DNA from: Paenibacillus helianthi
Lineage (GTDB): Bacteria; Bacillota; Bacilli; Paenibacillales; Paenibacillaceae
NCBI RefSeq assembly: GCF_001909055.1
Contig: NZ_LVWI01000046.1
Location: forward strand, 22,218 to 86,217
Direction: 5' to 3'
DNA length: 64,000 bases
The notes under the pieces were generated by a model, which saw only the letters and a program-made list of their open reading frames with translations, did no database searches and had not been told where the DNA came from. Of this stretch, positions 53,751 to 63,480 are shown piece by piece (the first letter of the stretch is position 1; each line of letters opens with the position of its first letter). Made by a program: the position numbers and the translations under genes.

Positions 53751-56372
53751 TTAGTTATCGAATCTGCCATAGAAAGCATTCCGATATACATCAGCAAGTT
53801 CAGAAACCAGTGGCAGCTTAGGATTGGCAGTTGTGCATTGGTCTTCAAATGCACGGTCAGCCAAGTAGTCTACACGGGATTCGAAATCCTTAGGATCGAA
53901 GCCAAGCGCTTGGAACGACTCTTCAATACCGAGTTTTTTGTTCATGTCGCGGATCGCGTTGATCAGGCTTGTTACACCTTCTTCAGTAGTGCGTGCTGGC
54001 AATCCCAGAATACGTGCGATTTCGGCATAACGTTCGTCAGCTACAAAGTGCGAATATTTAGGGAACGAAGCGAACTTTGTAGGTTTTTTAGCGTTATAGC
54101 GGATAACGTGTGGCATCAGAATTGCATTGGTGCGGCCGTGAGCGGTGTGATACTGTCCACCCCATTTGTGCGCCAAGCTGTGGTTGATACCCAAGAATGC
54201 GTTGGCAAATGCCATACCAGCCAGCGTAGATGCGTTGTGCATTTTTTCGCGGGCAAGCTTGTCACCTTGCAATGCCGATTTTTCAAGGTATTGGAATACC
54301 AATTGGATAGCTTTGATAGCCAGACCGTCCGAGTAGTCACTTGCCATTACGGAAACGTAAGCTTCGATGGCATGAGTCAATACGTCCATACCTGTATCAG
54401 CTACAGCTGTTTTTGGCAAGCTGTATACAAACTCAGGATCGATGATAGCTACGTCTGGAGTCAGCTCATAATCAGCCAATGGGTATTTAGTGTTATTGGC
54501 AGTTGTTTTGTCAGTAATAACCGCGAAAGAAGTTACTTCCGAACCAGTACCCGAAGTAGTTGGAATCGCTACGAATTTCGCTTTGTTTCCAAGCTTAGGG
54601 AATTTGTATACGCGTTTGCGGATATCCATGAATTTCTGTTTCAGGCCGTTAAAGTCAGCGTCTGGGTGTTCGTAGAACAACCACATGCCTTTGGCAGCAT
54701 CCATAGGGGAACCGCCACCGAGTGCGATGATGCAGTCCGGTTGGAATCTGTTCATCATTGCAGTACCTTTTTCTACAGTAGTAGTCGATGGATCTGGTTC
54801 AACTTCAGAGAACACTTCGATCGCTACTGGAGTCTGGCGTTGACGCAGGTAGTGCTCAACTCTTTCTACATAGCCCAGTTTAACCATCATTGGGTCAGTG
54901 ATGATAGCTACCCGTGTGATGTCAGGCATTTTAGCCAGGTATTGAGTGGATCCCTTTTCGAAGTAAATTTTGTCAGGTACTTTAAACCATTGCATATTCA
55001 CGGTACGACGGTTCACCCTTTTCACGTTGATCAGATTGATGGCAGTTACGTTCTGCGATACAGAGTTGCGGCCATAAGATCCGCAGCCCAGAGTCAGTGA
55101 AGGGATATTCGTATTGTAGATATCGCCGATTGCGCCATGTGTGGAAGGCGAATTGACAAGAATACGTCCTGTTTTCAGACGGTGCGAGAACTTCATGATC
55201 ACTTCTTCGTTGTTGGAGTGGATGGCCGAGCTGTGGCCCATACCGCCAAATTCAACAATCTGTGCTGCGCGTTCGATACCCTGGTCTGCGTTTTTAACTT
55301 TGTAGCAAGCAAGAACCGGGCTCAATTTTTCAGCGGACAGCGGATATTTGGTGCCTACGCCTTCAAGCTCAGCTACCAGAATCTTCGTGCCGGCAGGAAC
55401 TTGAATTCCGCACATTTCAGCAATTTTCACTGCGGATTGACCTACAATTGCAGGGTTTACTGCGCATTTTTCTACGTTCATTGCGCCGCTTGTCAGCTTG
55501 GCAGCTTCTTCTTTATTTACAAAGTAGCAACCGTTAGCGATCATTTTCTTCTTCACTTGGTCAAAGATTGCTTCTTCAATGATAACTGCTTGTTCGGAAG
55601 CGCAGATCATACCATTGTCGAATGTTTTGGAAAGGATAAGGTCGGTTACTGCCTGATCGATATCAGCACTCTTTTCAATGAAGGCAGGCACGTTACCAGG
55701 ACCTACGCCAAGAGCCGGTTTACCGCAGCTGTAAGCTGCTTTTACCATTGCTGAACCGCCTGTTGCCAGGATCAGTGCAACGTCCGGATTGTTCATCAGT
55801 GCGTTTGTTTTGTCCATCGTAGGAAGCTCAATCCACTGAATGCAGTTCTCAGGAGCACCAGCTTTTACAGCTGCGTCATGGAGGATTTTGGCTGCTGCGG
55901 CGCTACACTCTTGCGCAGATGGATGGAAACCGAATATAATAGGGTTACGTGTCTTAGCGGCGATCAATGCTTTAAACATCGTAGTGGATGTTGGGTTGGT
56001 TACCGGTGTGATCCCCATAACGATCCCGACTGGTTCAGCAATCTTCTGGAAACTTTCGTATTGATTGTCTTCTACTACACCTACTGTTTTGTCATACTTA
56101 ATGCCGTGCCAGATATATTCTGTTGCGAAGATGTTCTTCGTGATTTTGTCTTCATATACGCCGCGGCCTGTTTCTTCTACAGCCAGCTTTGCCAAGTACA
56201 TATGCTTGTCGAGTCCTGCCAACGCCATTGCATGAACGATTGTGTTAACCTGCTCTTGATCCAGCTCCATGTAAGCTTCTTGAGCTTTCTTTGCTTTATC
56301 CACCAAAGTCTGAATATACTCTTCAGCGGTGGTTTGTTTCACTTGGGCGGCGACTTCGTTCTTAACTGCCAT
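53751..56372 (-). CDS. adhE: Bifunctional acetaldehyde/alcohol dehydrogenase
   Basis: 873 residues. An N-terminal aldehyde dehydrogenase (about 1-440; the catalytic Cys in DNGMICASEQAV) is fused to an iron-dependent alcohol dehydrogenase (about 455-873; metal-binding His in FLGINHSLAHKWGGQYHTAHG). Reduces acetyl-CoA to ethanol, regenerating NAD. AGGAGG precedes the ATG. It follows pflB in the fermentation group on the same strand but has its own promoter region with FNR- and cre-like sites. Confidence 0.97.
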   Translation of the reverse strand: MAVKNEVAAQVKQTTAEEYIQTLVDKAKKAQEAYMELDQEQVNTIVHAMALAGLDKHMYLAKLAVEETGRGVYEDKITKNIFATEYIWHGIKYDKTVGVVEDNQYESFQKIAEPVGIVMGITPVTNPTSTTMFKALIAAKTRNPIIFGFHPSAQECSAAAAKILHDAAVKAGAPENCIQWIELPTMDKTNALMNNPDVALILATGGSAMVKAAYSCGKPALGVGPGNVPAFIEKSADIDQAVTDLILSKTFDNGMICASEQAVIIEEAIFDQVKKKMIANGCYFVNKEEAAKLTSGAMNVEKCAVNPAIVGQSAVKIAEMCGIQVPAGTKILVAELEGVGTKYPLSAEKLSPVLACYKVKNADQGIERAAQIVEFGGMGHSSAIHSNNEEVIMKFSHRLKTGRILVNSPSTHGAIGDIYNTNIPSLTLGCGSYGRNSVSQNVTAINLINVKRVNRRTVNMQWFKVPDKIYFEKGSTQYLAKMPDITRVAIITDPMMVKLGYVERVEHYLRQRQTPVAIEVFSEVEPDPSTTTVEKGTAMMNRFQPDCIIALGGGSPMDAAKGMWLFYEHPDADFNGLKQKFMDIRKRVYKFPKLGNKAKFVAIPTTSGTGSEVTSFAVITDKTTANNTKYPLADYELTPDVAIIDPEFVYSLPKTAVADTGMDVLTHAIEAYVSVMASDYSDGLAIKAIQLVFQYLEKSALQGDKLAREKMHNASTLAGMAFANAFLGINHSLAHKWGGQYHTAHGRTNAILMPHVIRYNAKKPTKFASFPKYSHFVADERYAEIARILGLPARTTEEGVTSLINAIRDMNKKLGIEESFQALGFDPKDFESRVDYLADRAFEDQCTTANPKLPLVSELADVYRNAFYGRFDN

Positions 56373-56420
56373 CTCCCTCGTCCTCCTGTCAATTTTTAGG
56401 TTGTTTTTCTCTACACACTT

Positions 56421-56465
56421 ATCTTATCACATTCTGCCACGGGTTGTATAGTGAAATCTTTCACA
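56421..56465 (-). promoter_or_regulatory. adhE promoter with FNR-type site
   Basis: AGTGAAATCTTTCACA (56450-56465) matches TGTGA-N6-TCACA with one mismatch. On the minus strand -10 TAAGAT (56421-56426) puts the start near 56414 and the site centre at about -43.5, close to the -41.5 expected for a class II activator. The -35 (ATACAA) is poor, as expected for an activated promoter. Confidence 0.5.
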
Positions 56466-56492
56466 AAGTATAAAGTTTTTTTTGATTTGTTT

Positions 56493-56506
56493 TCAAAGCG
56501 CTTTCA
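56493..56506. promoter_or_regulatory. cre-like site upstream of adhE
   Basis: TCAAAGCGCTTTCA is one mismatch from the perfect cre palindrome TGAAAGCGCTTTCA. It lies about 85 bp upstream of the predicted adhE start. Confidence 0.55.
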
Positions 56507-56575
56507 TTCGATCATATTCCGGAATATATCCCATTTTATGTTTAAATACCGCTTAATTTTTGTCGTTTATGAGAA

Positions 56576-56591
56576 CGTGAATTTTTTCACT
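56576..56591. promoter_or_regulatory. Second FNR-type palindrome upstream of adhE
   Basis: CGTGAATTTTTTCACT is GTGA-N6-TCAC within a T-rich context, about 170 bp upstream of the predicted adhE start. Role not certain; it could be a chance match in AT-rich DNA. The rest of the 345-bp gap (56373-56717) holds no gene. Confidence 0.35.
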
Positions 56592-56645
56592 TGACATGCT
56601 TCACTATAAAAAACTTTTCTGATACTTTGCCTCTATTAGAATAAC

Positions 56646-56675
56646 AAAAAAGACCAGGAAGTCTCCCGGCCTTTT
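56646..56675 (-). terminator. Terminator of the second sugar cluster
   Basis: Minus strand: AGGCCGGGA with TCCTGGTCT, followed by TTTTTTGTT. It lies about 43 nt after the binding protein stop. Confidence 0.65.
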
Positions 56676-56717
56676 AGTGATAGTACTATTTACATATATC
56701 CCCTTATTCCCCCTGCG

Positions 56718-58184
56718 CTACTCTACCTTAATCGTATCAAAGAATTTCTCCTGTACGGTCTTGGCTGCAGCGTCAAGCTGGGTTTTGGAATCTGTGCCTT
56801 TTTTGGAGAAGAGCTCCTGGATCACATTGGACATGGTTGCATAATAGTCCTGCGTATTATATTGCGCTTCAGGCTTTCCATCCAGCAATGCCATAATATC
56901 CGGGTTATATTGATAGACAATATCGTACTTGTCATAGACTGCTTTGGTTTTTTTGCCAAAATCAGAATCAGCGGCATAATAGTCCAGAAGCGGCGGGATA
57001 AAGTATTTGCCGTCGGCTTTGCGTTGCTGCAGAATGGCATCCAGTGCCTCAAGACCTTTGTCAGAGAAGTAATCGAAAGTAATGTAGCGGAAAGCCATCT
57101 CCTGCTCATCCTTGGTAGCATTCGGGTTGATGACCAGATAGTCGCCGCCGAGCACGCCCGTATGCTTGCCGCCCTTTTCCGCAGCAGGCATTGGATAAGT
57201 AAGCACATCCTCCGGTTTCAACCCTCCCTGGTTCAGGGCTTGCTCAATCACACCGTCCGAACCGGCCATAACCATCGCTGTGCGCCCCTGCTGAAATGCG
57301 CCAACAGCGTCACCCCAGCCCAGTGCCCAGTCCTGAGGAATAGCGTTTGCTTCCCATCTCAGTTTCTTATAGAAGTCCAGCGCCTTCACACCCGCATCAG
57401 AGTTAAAGGTAGCCACAACCTTGCCACCGTCAATCTTCTGGATTTCTCCGCCGGCTTCGAACAGGAAGTTGGTCCAGTTCCAGCCTGCTTCATTGCCTTT
57501 GCCCATTGGAGCAATACCAGAGATGCCTTTTTTAGGGTCAGCCACTCCTTTGGCGGTATTCAGCATGTCATCCCAGGTCCAGTCCATGGCCGGAACAGCC
57601 ACGCCCTTGCCGTCGAGCATCTTCTTATTGATCATCGTAGTGGTGACATAGCCTTTCTGGGTGATGCCGTAGACCTTGCCGTCAATAATGAACTGGTTCT
57701 GCAGCACGGGATTGATCTGATCTTTGTACTCGTATTTATTCCAGAGATCGGTTATGTCTGCAACCCAGCCCTTTTCAACCAGAAATTTGGCTTCAGTTGC
57801 ATACGTATTGAAGAAGGTCGGAGCTTCGTTCGCTGCCATTTTCACCCCGATTTCGCTTACGTTGTACTGCCAGTCGTCCTTGACGATCTCTACATTCGGA
57901 TATTCCGCCTGGAACCTCTTGATCTTGTCATCCTCCTGGGCCCGTACCTCTGTCAGGTCCGGTGTAGGATAGTGGATCTTAATGGTGACTTTTCGCTGGG
58001 TAATATCATCTGCCGGTGCGTTGGTAGCTGCGCTGCTGTTGTCTGCGGCTTTGTCTGTTGCCGCCGGTGATGCTTCTCCACCATTGGTTCCCTTGGCGCT
58101 ATTGTTGTTATTATTGCCTCCACAGGCGGATAACAACGATCCTGTCACAAGCAGACAGGCCAGGACGCTGGAAAATTTACGCAT
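56718..58184 (-). CDS. Sugar ABC transporter substrate-binding lipoprotein (second cluster)
   Basis: 488 residues. Lipoprotein signal peptide ending in SACGGNN (Cys about 21), Asn/Ala/Thr linker and family-1 extracellular binding fold. The ligand is unknown. AAAAGGGGAG precedes the ATG. Here the binding protein is the last gene of its cluster, after both permeases, the reverse of the first cluster. A 131-nt gap separates it from the permease. Confidence 0.9.
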   Translation of the reverse strand: MRKFSSVLACLLVTGSLLSACGGNNNNNSAKGTNGGEASPAATDKAADNSSAATNAPADDITQRKVTIKIHYPTPDLTEVRAQEDDKIKRFQAEYPNVEIVKDDWQYNVSEIGVKMAANEAPTFFNTYATEAKFLVEKGWVADITDLWNKYEYKDQINPVLQNQFIIDGKVYGITQKGYVTTTMINKKMLDGKGVAVPAMDWTWDDMLNTAKGVADPKKGISGIAPMGKGNEAGWNWTNFLFEAGGEIQKIDGGKVVATFNSDAGVKALDFYKKLRWEANAIPQDWALGWGDAVGAFQQGRTAMVMAGSDGVIEQALNQGGLKPEDVLTYPMPAAEKGGKHTGVLGGDYLVINPNATKDEQEMAFRYITFDYFSDKGLEALDAILQQRKADGKYFIPPLLDYYAADSDFGKKTKAVYDKYDIVYQYNPDIMALLDGKPEAQYNTQDYYATMSNVIQELFSKKGTDSKTQLDAAAKTVQEKFFDTIKVE

Positions 58185-58315
58185 TGAAACTCCCCTTTTC
58201 CATTCATAGTTAGCTTACAGATTCATCTTAAGAGAGAATTCGTTACCAAACGAGGTGTATTTATATTCCTTTCAGGTGCAGGTATACGATCTAAGCAGCT
58301 AGGTCCCATCCTCTC

Positions 58316-59188
58316 CTACCCCTTGACTGCCGACAAAGCCACACCTCGCATAATGAATTTCTGGAACACCAGGAACACGAGAATCGGCGGCAGAGAGACC
58401 AGAAAAAGAATTGCGAACTTGATATTGGTATTGAGCGCCTTAACGGCGATAACATATTTATAAATCGCTGTGGCGAGTGTGTATTTATCCTCAGAGTGCA
58501 TGACAAGGGACGGCCAGAACCAGTCATTCCAGGCGGTAGAGAAGATGAAGATCGCCAGTGTGGCAAATATGGGAATGGACAGCGGGACCGCAATCGAAAA
58601 AAAGCTGCGGGGCTCCGAGGCCCCGTCTATCCGCGCAGCTTCAAAAATCTCCGGATGAATTCCGTCAAAAAAGTTCTTCAGGAGCAGAAAGTAGAACGTG
58701 TTAGCCCCCGCTGGCAACCAGAACGCCGCATATTGGTTCAACAGTCCAAGCTCCTTGAGATTCACAAAGTTCGGAATCATGTAGCTGGTCGCCGGGATAA
58801 ACAAAGTCATCAGGAAGAAGAAGTAGAAGACCTTGCGGTACGGCACGTTCATCCGTGAAATACTGAAGGAAGCCAGGCCCAGCACAATCAGTGTCACGAC
58901 CATATTCCCCACGAAAATATACAATGTGTTCCTGAGGAACATCAGCAGATCAATATAATTCAGCGCATCCTTCAAATTGCTGAAATGCCACTCCTGCGGA
59001 AAAAAATGTGGCGGGAATGAATTGACCTCAGCGTTGGATTTGAGCCCATTGAACATCGTCATCAGGATCGGATAGAGCATGGTGAAGACCATGACCAGGA
59101 TGAAGAAGACCATAATTCCGTAGACGAATTTATTGCTTGTTTTTTTCAAATCATGTTCGGAGAGGATGCCTCTGTCCGCGCTCTTCAT
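58316..59188 (-). CDS. CUT1 ABC sugar permease (MalG type), second cluster
   Basis: 290 residues with six helices; EAA loop FEAARIDGASEPRSFFSIAVPLSIP. C-terminus VALSAVKG typical of the class. AGGAGG precedes the ATG; it starts 1 nt after the stop of the upstream permease gene. No ATPase gene nearby. Confidence 0.93.
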   Translation of the reverse strand: MKSADRGILSEHDLKKTSNKFVYGIMVFFILVMVFTMLYPILMTMFNGLKSNAEVNSFPPHFFPQEWHFSNLKDALNYIDLLMFLRNTLYIFVGNMVVTLIVLGLASFSISRMNVPYRKVFYFFFLMTLFIPATSYMIPNFVNLKELGLLNQYAAFWLPAGANTFYFLLLKNFFDGIHPEIFEAARIDGASEPRSFFSIAVPLSIPIFATLAIFIFSTAWNDWFWPSLVMHSEDKYTLATAIYKYVIAVKALNTNIKFAILFLVSLPPILVFLVFQKFIMRGVALSAVKG

Positions 59189-59189
59189 G

Positions 59190-60113
59190 CTAGTTGTCCT
59201 CCTTGTTCAGCCTGAACTGCAGAATGCCCAAACCGCCCAGGACCACAAACATCAGCATGCCGAGCGCCGTCGCCGTTCCATAATCGAGCCGGGTAAAAGC
59301 ATACTTCACAATCAGCAGCGCATAGGTCAGTGTCGTATTGTTCGGCCCTCCATCAAGCAAAGCAAGCTGAGACTGGTATCCTTGCGAGGTGGCAATAATC
59401 TGCAGGATCAGCATTAGGATAATAAGGTTACGCAAAGACGGCAATGTAATATGACGGATACGTGCCCACACGCCAGCACCGTCAATTTCAGCGGCTTCAT
59501 ACCAGTCACGCGGAATACTAAGCACAGCGGCCAGATAGATCAGCATCCCCGACCCGAACTGCTGCCAGGTTTCCATAAAGACAAGTGAGATCATAGACCA
59601 CCTGCTGTCCGTCAGAAACGGGATTTGATCCGCTCCCATGGTGCCCAGTAAAGCGTTAATCGGTCCGACCGGATCATACAGCCATCTCCACAGGCCATAC
59701 AGTACTACAGCCGGCAATACAAATGGCAGATAAGCAGCCACGCGCACCATGCCGCCGAACTTCCGCAGCTCGGAAATAGCGACCGCAAAGGCAATCGGTA
59801 CCCAAAAACCGATCACGAGACAGAGCACCATGTAATAGAGGGTGTTCTTCAAGGCAATCAGCACATCCGGGTCCGTAAGCGCTCTGGAATAATTGTCGAA
59901 GCCAACAAAGGTATTGCCCTTCACGAAGTCCACGGAATAGAAGCTGTACATAAAGCCTTTAAATATGGGAACCCACATGAACAAAATAAAAATAACGATG
60001 GCAGGCACAAGAAACATATATCCCCAAAAATTTTTTTTCCACCGGTTCTGTTTGTACGGTTTACGCTCAGGCTTCACCGGTATCGTCTCGCGGATTGCAG
60101 CAGTGTGGTTCAT
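59190..60113 (-). CDS. CUT1 ABC sugar permease (MalF/UgpA type), second cluster
   Basis: 307 residues with six helices. EAA loop YEAAEIDGAGVWARIRHITLPSL. A charged N-terminal tail (Lys/Arg-rich, about 1-28) precedes the first helix. GAGGGAG precedes the ATG. Likely cotranscribed with the response regulator upstream (114 nt gap). Confidence 0.93.
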   Translation of the reverse strand: MNHTAAIRETIPVKPERKPYKQNRWKKNFWGYMFLVPAIVIFILFMWVPIFKGFMYSFYSVDFVKGNTFVGFDNYSRALTDPDVLIALKNTLYYMVLCLVIGFWVPIAFAVAISELRKFGGMVRVAAYLPFVLPAVVLYGLWRWLYDPVGPINALLGTMGADQIPFLTDSRWSMISLVFMETWQQFGSGMLIYLAAVLSIPRDWYEAAEIDGAGVWARIRHITLPSLRNLIILMLILQIIATSQGYQSQLALLDGGPNNTTLTYALLIVKYAFTRLDYGTATALGMLMFVVLGGLGILQFRLNKEDN

Positions 60114-60227
60114 CTGGCTCCCTCATTCCTTTCGTCTGTCAGCACTTCATCAAGTACTGTCTACATTAATTGTAAAAAAGGAGCCGGAGACTGAACATGT
60201 CTATATCTACCGCAATCGTAAGCGTTC

Positions 60228-61556
60228 TTACTTCTTCAGTTCGCTGGGACTGATACCATAATATTTTTTGAAAATCTTGCTGAAATGCTCCGGCGATTCA
60301 TACCCGACCCGCTCCGCGATCTCGTAACGGCGCAAATCCGTACTCAGAATCATCTCCCGGCTCTCCTCCATCCGCAGCTTGATCACGTATTCCCATAGGT
60401 TATGGCCTGTGTTTTTTTTGAAAAGATAGCTTAGGTAGTTGGGGCTTACGTGGTTTTTTTTGGCCACCTCATGGATCGTTAAGCCTTTCTGGGCATAATT
60501 CTCGTCGATATACGCCTTGGCCTTCTGCACAATCAGGTTACTGTGCGTATAGATGTCCTCGGGTGACGGGTCGGCGGCATAGCTGCTCCAGTTGAAATCT
60601 CCATAATAAAATACAAAATGATCCGAGTGTTCCTTGTTCCACTGAATAGCCTTTGCGGCCTGACGGTTCAGCACATCCATAAATGACAGCCCTTTGAGGA
60701 TCTGGCTGATGCCGATCACGGCGTTCAGGTACAGATACTTGTGGATATTCAAATGCAGACTGCGCCCAAGCACATCCAGTCGGTTGATCTGGCCTGTTGC
60801 CGACTCCTCATAATTTTTCTCATCCCACTGGATAACGACGGTGATCTCTTCCTCAGGAGAATAAAAGGCTACGGTGCTCCATTCCTGATCAAGCAGCTCC
60901 TTGGCAATATTAAGTGCGGCATAACGCAGTAGCTCCCGGTCGCGGGAGGTGTACTGCTGCATTTTATTCTCCTCTGGCAGTGGCAGCTTAATCTTGATTA
61001 CGGAGAAAAAAGGACCCCGCAGCTTCAGTTCATCCAGCTTCCGCAGCGTCTCCTCATCGTCTAGCACTGAGCTTGGCTCTTGAATCAGCGTATTCAGCAG
61101 CTTGCTGTATTCAGGCAGCGGCTCCTCCAAACGAAAACTCTTCCCGATTCCGGCCATGAAGATCGCAAGCTCCGGCGAAGGCTTATCCATTTTGAGTAGC
61201 ACACTCCGAACGGAATCCAGAAAATGCTCGCTGTTCAGCGGCTTGATCAAATAATCCTTCGCCCCCAGGCGGACAGCCATCTGAGCATATTGAAACGTCT
61301 CATGCGCAGAAATGATGATCGTCTGCACCCACGGTTTGGCCAGCTTCGCATGCTGCATCAGCTCAATCCCGCTCATTGCTCTCATCTGGATATCGGTCAC
61401 CAGCAGATCCACCTCCTCCATGCGGATACAGTCCAGCGCTTCAAAACCGCTGTTCGCGGTATAAATACGATCGATCTCCAGCCCCGAGGAGGCCAGCAGA
61501 CTGCTGAGCCCTTTGCAAATTAGCGGTTCATCGTCTACAACCAAAATATTGAACAT
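60228..61556 (-). CDS. YesN-type response regulator with AraC output domain (second cluster)
   Basis: 442 residues. Receiver domain (about 1-120) with the phosphoacceptor Asp in DLLVTDIQMRAMSG; a central unassigned region (about 130-330); and a C-terminal AraC domain (about 340-440) with two helix-turn-helix motifs (HVSPNYLSYLFKKNTG, VGYESPEHFSKIFKK). ATG at 61556 has AAAGGTGG 8 nt upstream; the GTG at 61568 overlaps that site. It should respond to the upstream kinase. Confidence 0.9.
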   Translation of the reverse strand: MFNILVVDDEPLICKGLSSLLASSGLEIDRIYTANSGFEALDCIRMEEVDLLVTDIQMRAMSGIELMQHAKLAKPWVQTIIISAHETFQYAQMAVRLGAKDYLIKPLNSEHFLDSVRSVLLKMDKPSPELAIFMAGIGKSFRLEEPLPEYSKLLNTLIQEPSSVLDDEETLRKLDELKLRGPFFSVIKIKLPLPEENKMQQYTSRDRELLRYAALNIAKELLDQEWSTVAFYSPEEEITVVIQWDEKNYEESATGQINRLDVLGRSLHLNIHKYLYLNAVIGISQILKGLSFMDVLNRQAAKAIQWNKEHSDHFVFYYGDFNWSSYAADPSPEDIYTHSNLIVQKAKAYIDENYAQKGLTIHEVAKKNHVSPNYLSYLFKKNTGHNLWEYVIKLRMEESREMILSTDLRRYEIAERVGYESPEHFSKIFKKYYGISPSELKK

Positions 61557-61571
61557 ATAGGAGGCCACCTT

Positions 61572-63365
61572 TCATTCTTGATTCTCCGATTTCGGAAGTT
61601 TAACCGTTACGACGGTCCCTCCACACTTGCGAGGCGCATAGCTGATCCCATAATGCGGGCCAAAATGCAGATGCACACGCTGATTGATGTTACGGATGCC
61701 GTATCCGCTGACCGGATGGGGGCTCTCATCATTCAGCACCTGCTCAATGGCCTTGTAATCCACCTGTTTGTAGCCATTATCTTCTATAGTAATTAGAATG
61801 GTATCCTCTTGTAGAATCGAGGTGATGATGATCTCTCCGTCCTCATCCATATTTTTGACTCCGTGGATGATCGCATTTTCGATGAGGGGCTGAAGGGTGA
61901 TTTTGGGAATGAGATTGACCTTGGTCTCCGGGGCAATGTTCCAGATGACGGTAAACACATAATCATACCGGTGCTGCTGCAGCTTGATGTAGGCGCTGGC
62001 ATGCTCCAGCTCCTCCTCCAGCGTAATCAGTTCCCGGCCCCGGCTTAAGCTGATCTTCATCAGCTTGGACAGCTCCTTGATCATTTCCGCGGATTCCACA
62101 TTGCCTTCCAGCGAGCTTTTCCAATAGATGCTCTCCAGAGTGTTATACAGCAAATGCGGATTGATCTGCTGATAAAGCAGCTGCAGCTGTGATTCCTTCT
62201 GCTTCAGCTCCATCTGGTATTTGTACATAATAAGACTGTTCAGCCTGCGGGCCATATCATAGGTGGAAGCAATGAGCACACTGACTTCATCATTCGTCCC
62301 TCTTTGCGGCGTCTCCGGCACACGGTTGCCCGGCTCGTATTTGCGAACAAAAAAAGCCAGCTTCTGAAGAGGAGTCATTAGAGAGCGCCAGAAATAAGTG
62401 ATGATAATCAATCCAAAGAGCGCGTAGGCAACCGTTATGTATTGAATCACCCGCTTCATTTCCTTCTGCTGCTGGAGCAGCGCTTGTACCGGGACCTTGT
62501 AGATCAGCTTCTGGGCGAAGGCATGATTGTTGTTCACCACATAGATAAAGTCATCCGTGATCATGTCCTCCGTTCCTTCGGGATCTCCGGGATCAGCCCC
62601 CTCCGGCAGACCGATAACTTCCCCTGTGGCATTGGTGGTAGAAGCCAGCACACGGTTGTTCATATCGGTCAAATAGATTTCACCTTCGGGCAACGAAATG
62701 GATTTCAGGGACTCGCCGATTTTGGATTCCATCTTAGTGACAACCAGCACGCCGACGGTACCCGCCCCCCTGTAAATGTTATTGACCGCACGGACGTAAG
62801 TCAGCGTCTTCAGATTCTCTGCCTGCGGACTCAGCTTCTCCGTGAACATTAAATAGCCCTGACCCTTCTGCTGAACCACCTGGTCAAACCAGTATGGCTT
62901 CTCTCCCTTGGAGAAAAAATAGACCCCTGCCTTCTTCACCTGTGGAAAATTAGGGGCAAAAAAATAATAATTATCGGGGTCATACACGTACAGCGAGTAA
63001 TAAATTCCATCGCCGCGCTCAGCTCCCTGCGAATAGCTGCCGAGCAGCTTTTCTATCGTTTCATAGCGCTCCACCCGGTCCAGTACAGGTTCGTCGCCGC
63101 TCACATGCAGCTGCTGCAGAATCGGATTCTGGATGATCGTGGTGGTGATTTTGTTCACCGTATCTATATCTCTGTTAATAATCGCAAAATTCTGTTTGTT
63201 CAGTTCCACATAAGCATTCGTCACATGACGCTTCAGGATTTCCTCAGCCTTGTAATTACCGTAGCTGTTAAGGATCAGGATGGGCGAGATCATAATTAGA
63301 AACAGCAGGATCAGCTGCTGCTTGACGTTAAGCCTAACGATTGGCTTGATAAAAGCAGACAACAT
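61572..63365 (-). CDS. YesM-type sensor histidine kinase (second cluster)
   Basis: 597 residues. Two transmembrane helices (about 17-37 and 304-324) flank an extracellular Cache-like sensor. HAMP linker, His_kinase with the phosphorylated His in QQINPHLLYNTLESIYWK, and a HATPase with NAIIHGVKN and the GIRNINQR box. GGAGGTG precedes the ATG. First gene of the second cluster; a cre-like half-site lies 40 nt upstream. Confidence 0.92.
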   Translation of the reverse strand: MLSAFIKPIVRLNVKQQLILLFLIMISPILILNSYGNYKAEEILKRHVTNAYVELNKQNFAIINRDIDTVNKITTTIIQNPILQQLHVSGDEPVLDRVERYETIEKLLGSYSQGAERGDGIYYSLYVYDPDNYYFFAPNFPQVKKAGVYFFSKGEKPYWFDQVVQQKGQGYLMFTEKLSPQAENLKTLTYVRAVNNIYRGAGTVGVLVVTKMESKIGESLKSISLPEGEIYLTDMNNRVLASTTNATGEVIGLPEGADPGDPEGTEDMITDDFIYVVNNNHAFAQKLIYKVPVQALLQQQKEMKRVIQYITVAYALFGLIIITYFWRSLMTPLQKLAFFVRKYEPGNRVPETPQRGTNDEVSVLIASTYDMARRLNSLIMYKYQMELKQKESQLQLLYQQINPHLLYNTLESIYWKSSLEGNVESAEMIKELSKLMKISLSRGRELITLEEELEHASAYIKLQQHRYDYVFTVIWNIAPETKVNLIPKITLQPLIENAIIHGVKNMDEDGEIIITSILQEDTILITIEDNGYKQVDYKAIEQVLNDESPHPVSGYGIRNINQRVHLHFGPHYGISYAPRKCGGTVVTVKLPKSENQE

Positions 63366-63401
63366 CTGGATACACCTCCAGTTTCAATAATATATCAAAC
63401 A

Positions 63402-63415
63402 GATAAGCGCTTACA
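63402..63415. promoter_or_regulatory. Partial cre-like site upstream of the second cluster
   Basis: GATAAGCGCTTACA has a perfect TGTAAGCGCTTA core read on the minus strand but the last two positions of the cre pattern are off. It lies 37 nt upstream of the kinase start codon. Confidence 0.35.
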
Positions 63416-63480
63416 CAGGTTTATTTCAAAGGAAATGATGTTCATTTATATGCAATTTTCCCGGTTTGCAGGGGGAAGCA

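Noticed and set aside
53838..55100. 420-codon open frame opposite adhE
   Set aside because: Shadow of the highly expressed adhE gene; same argument as for pflB.
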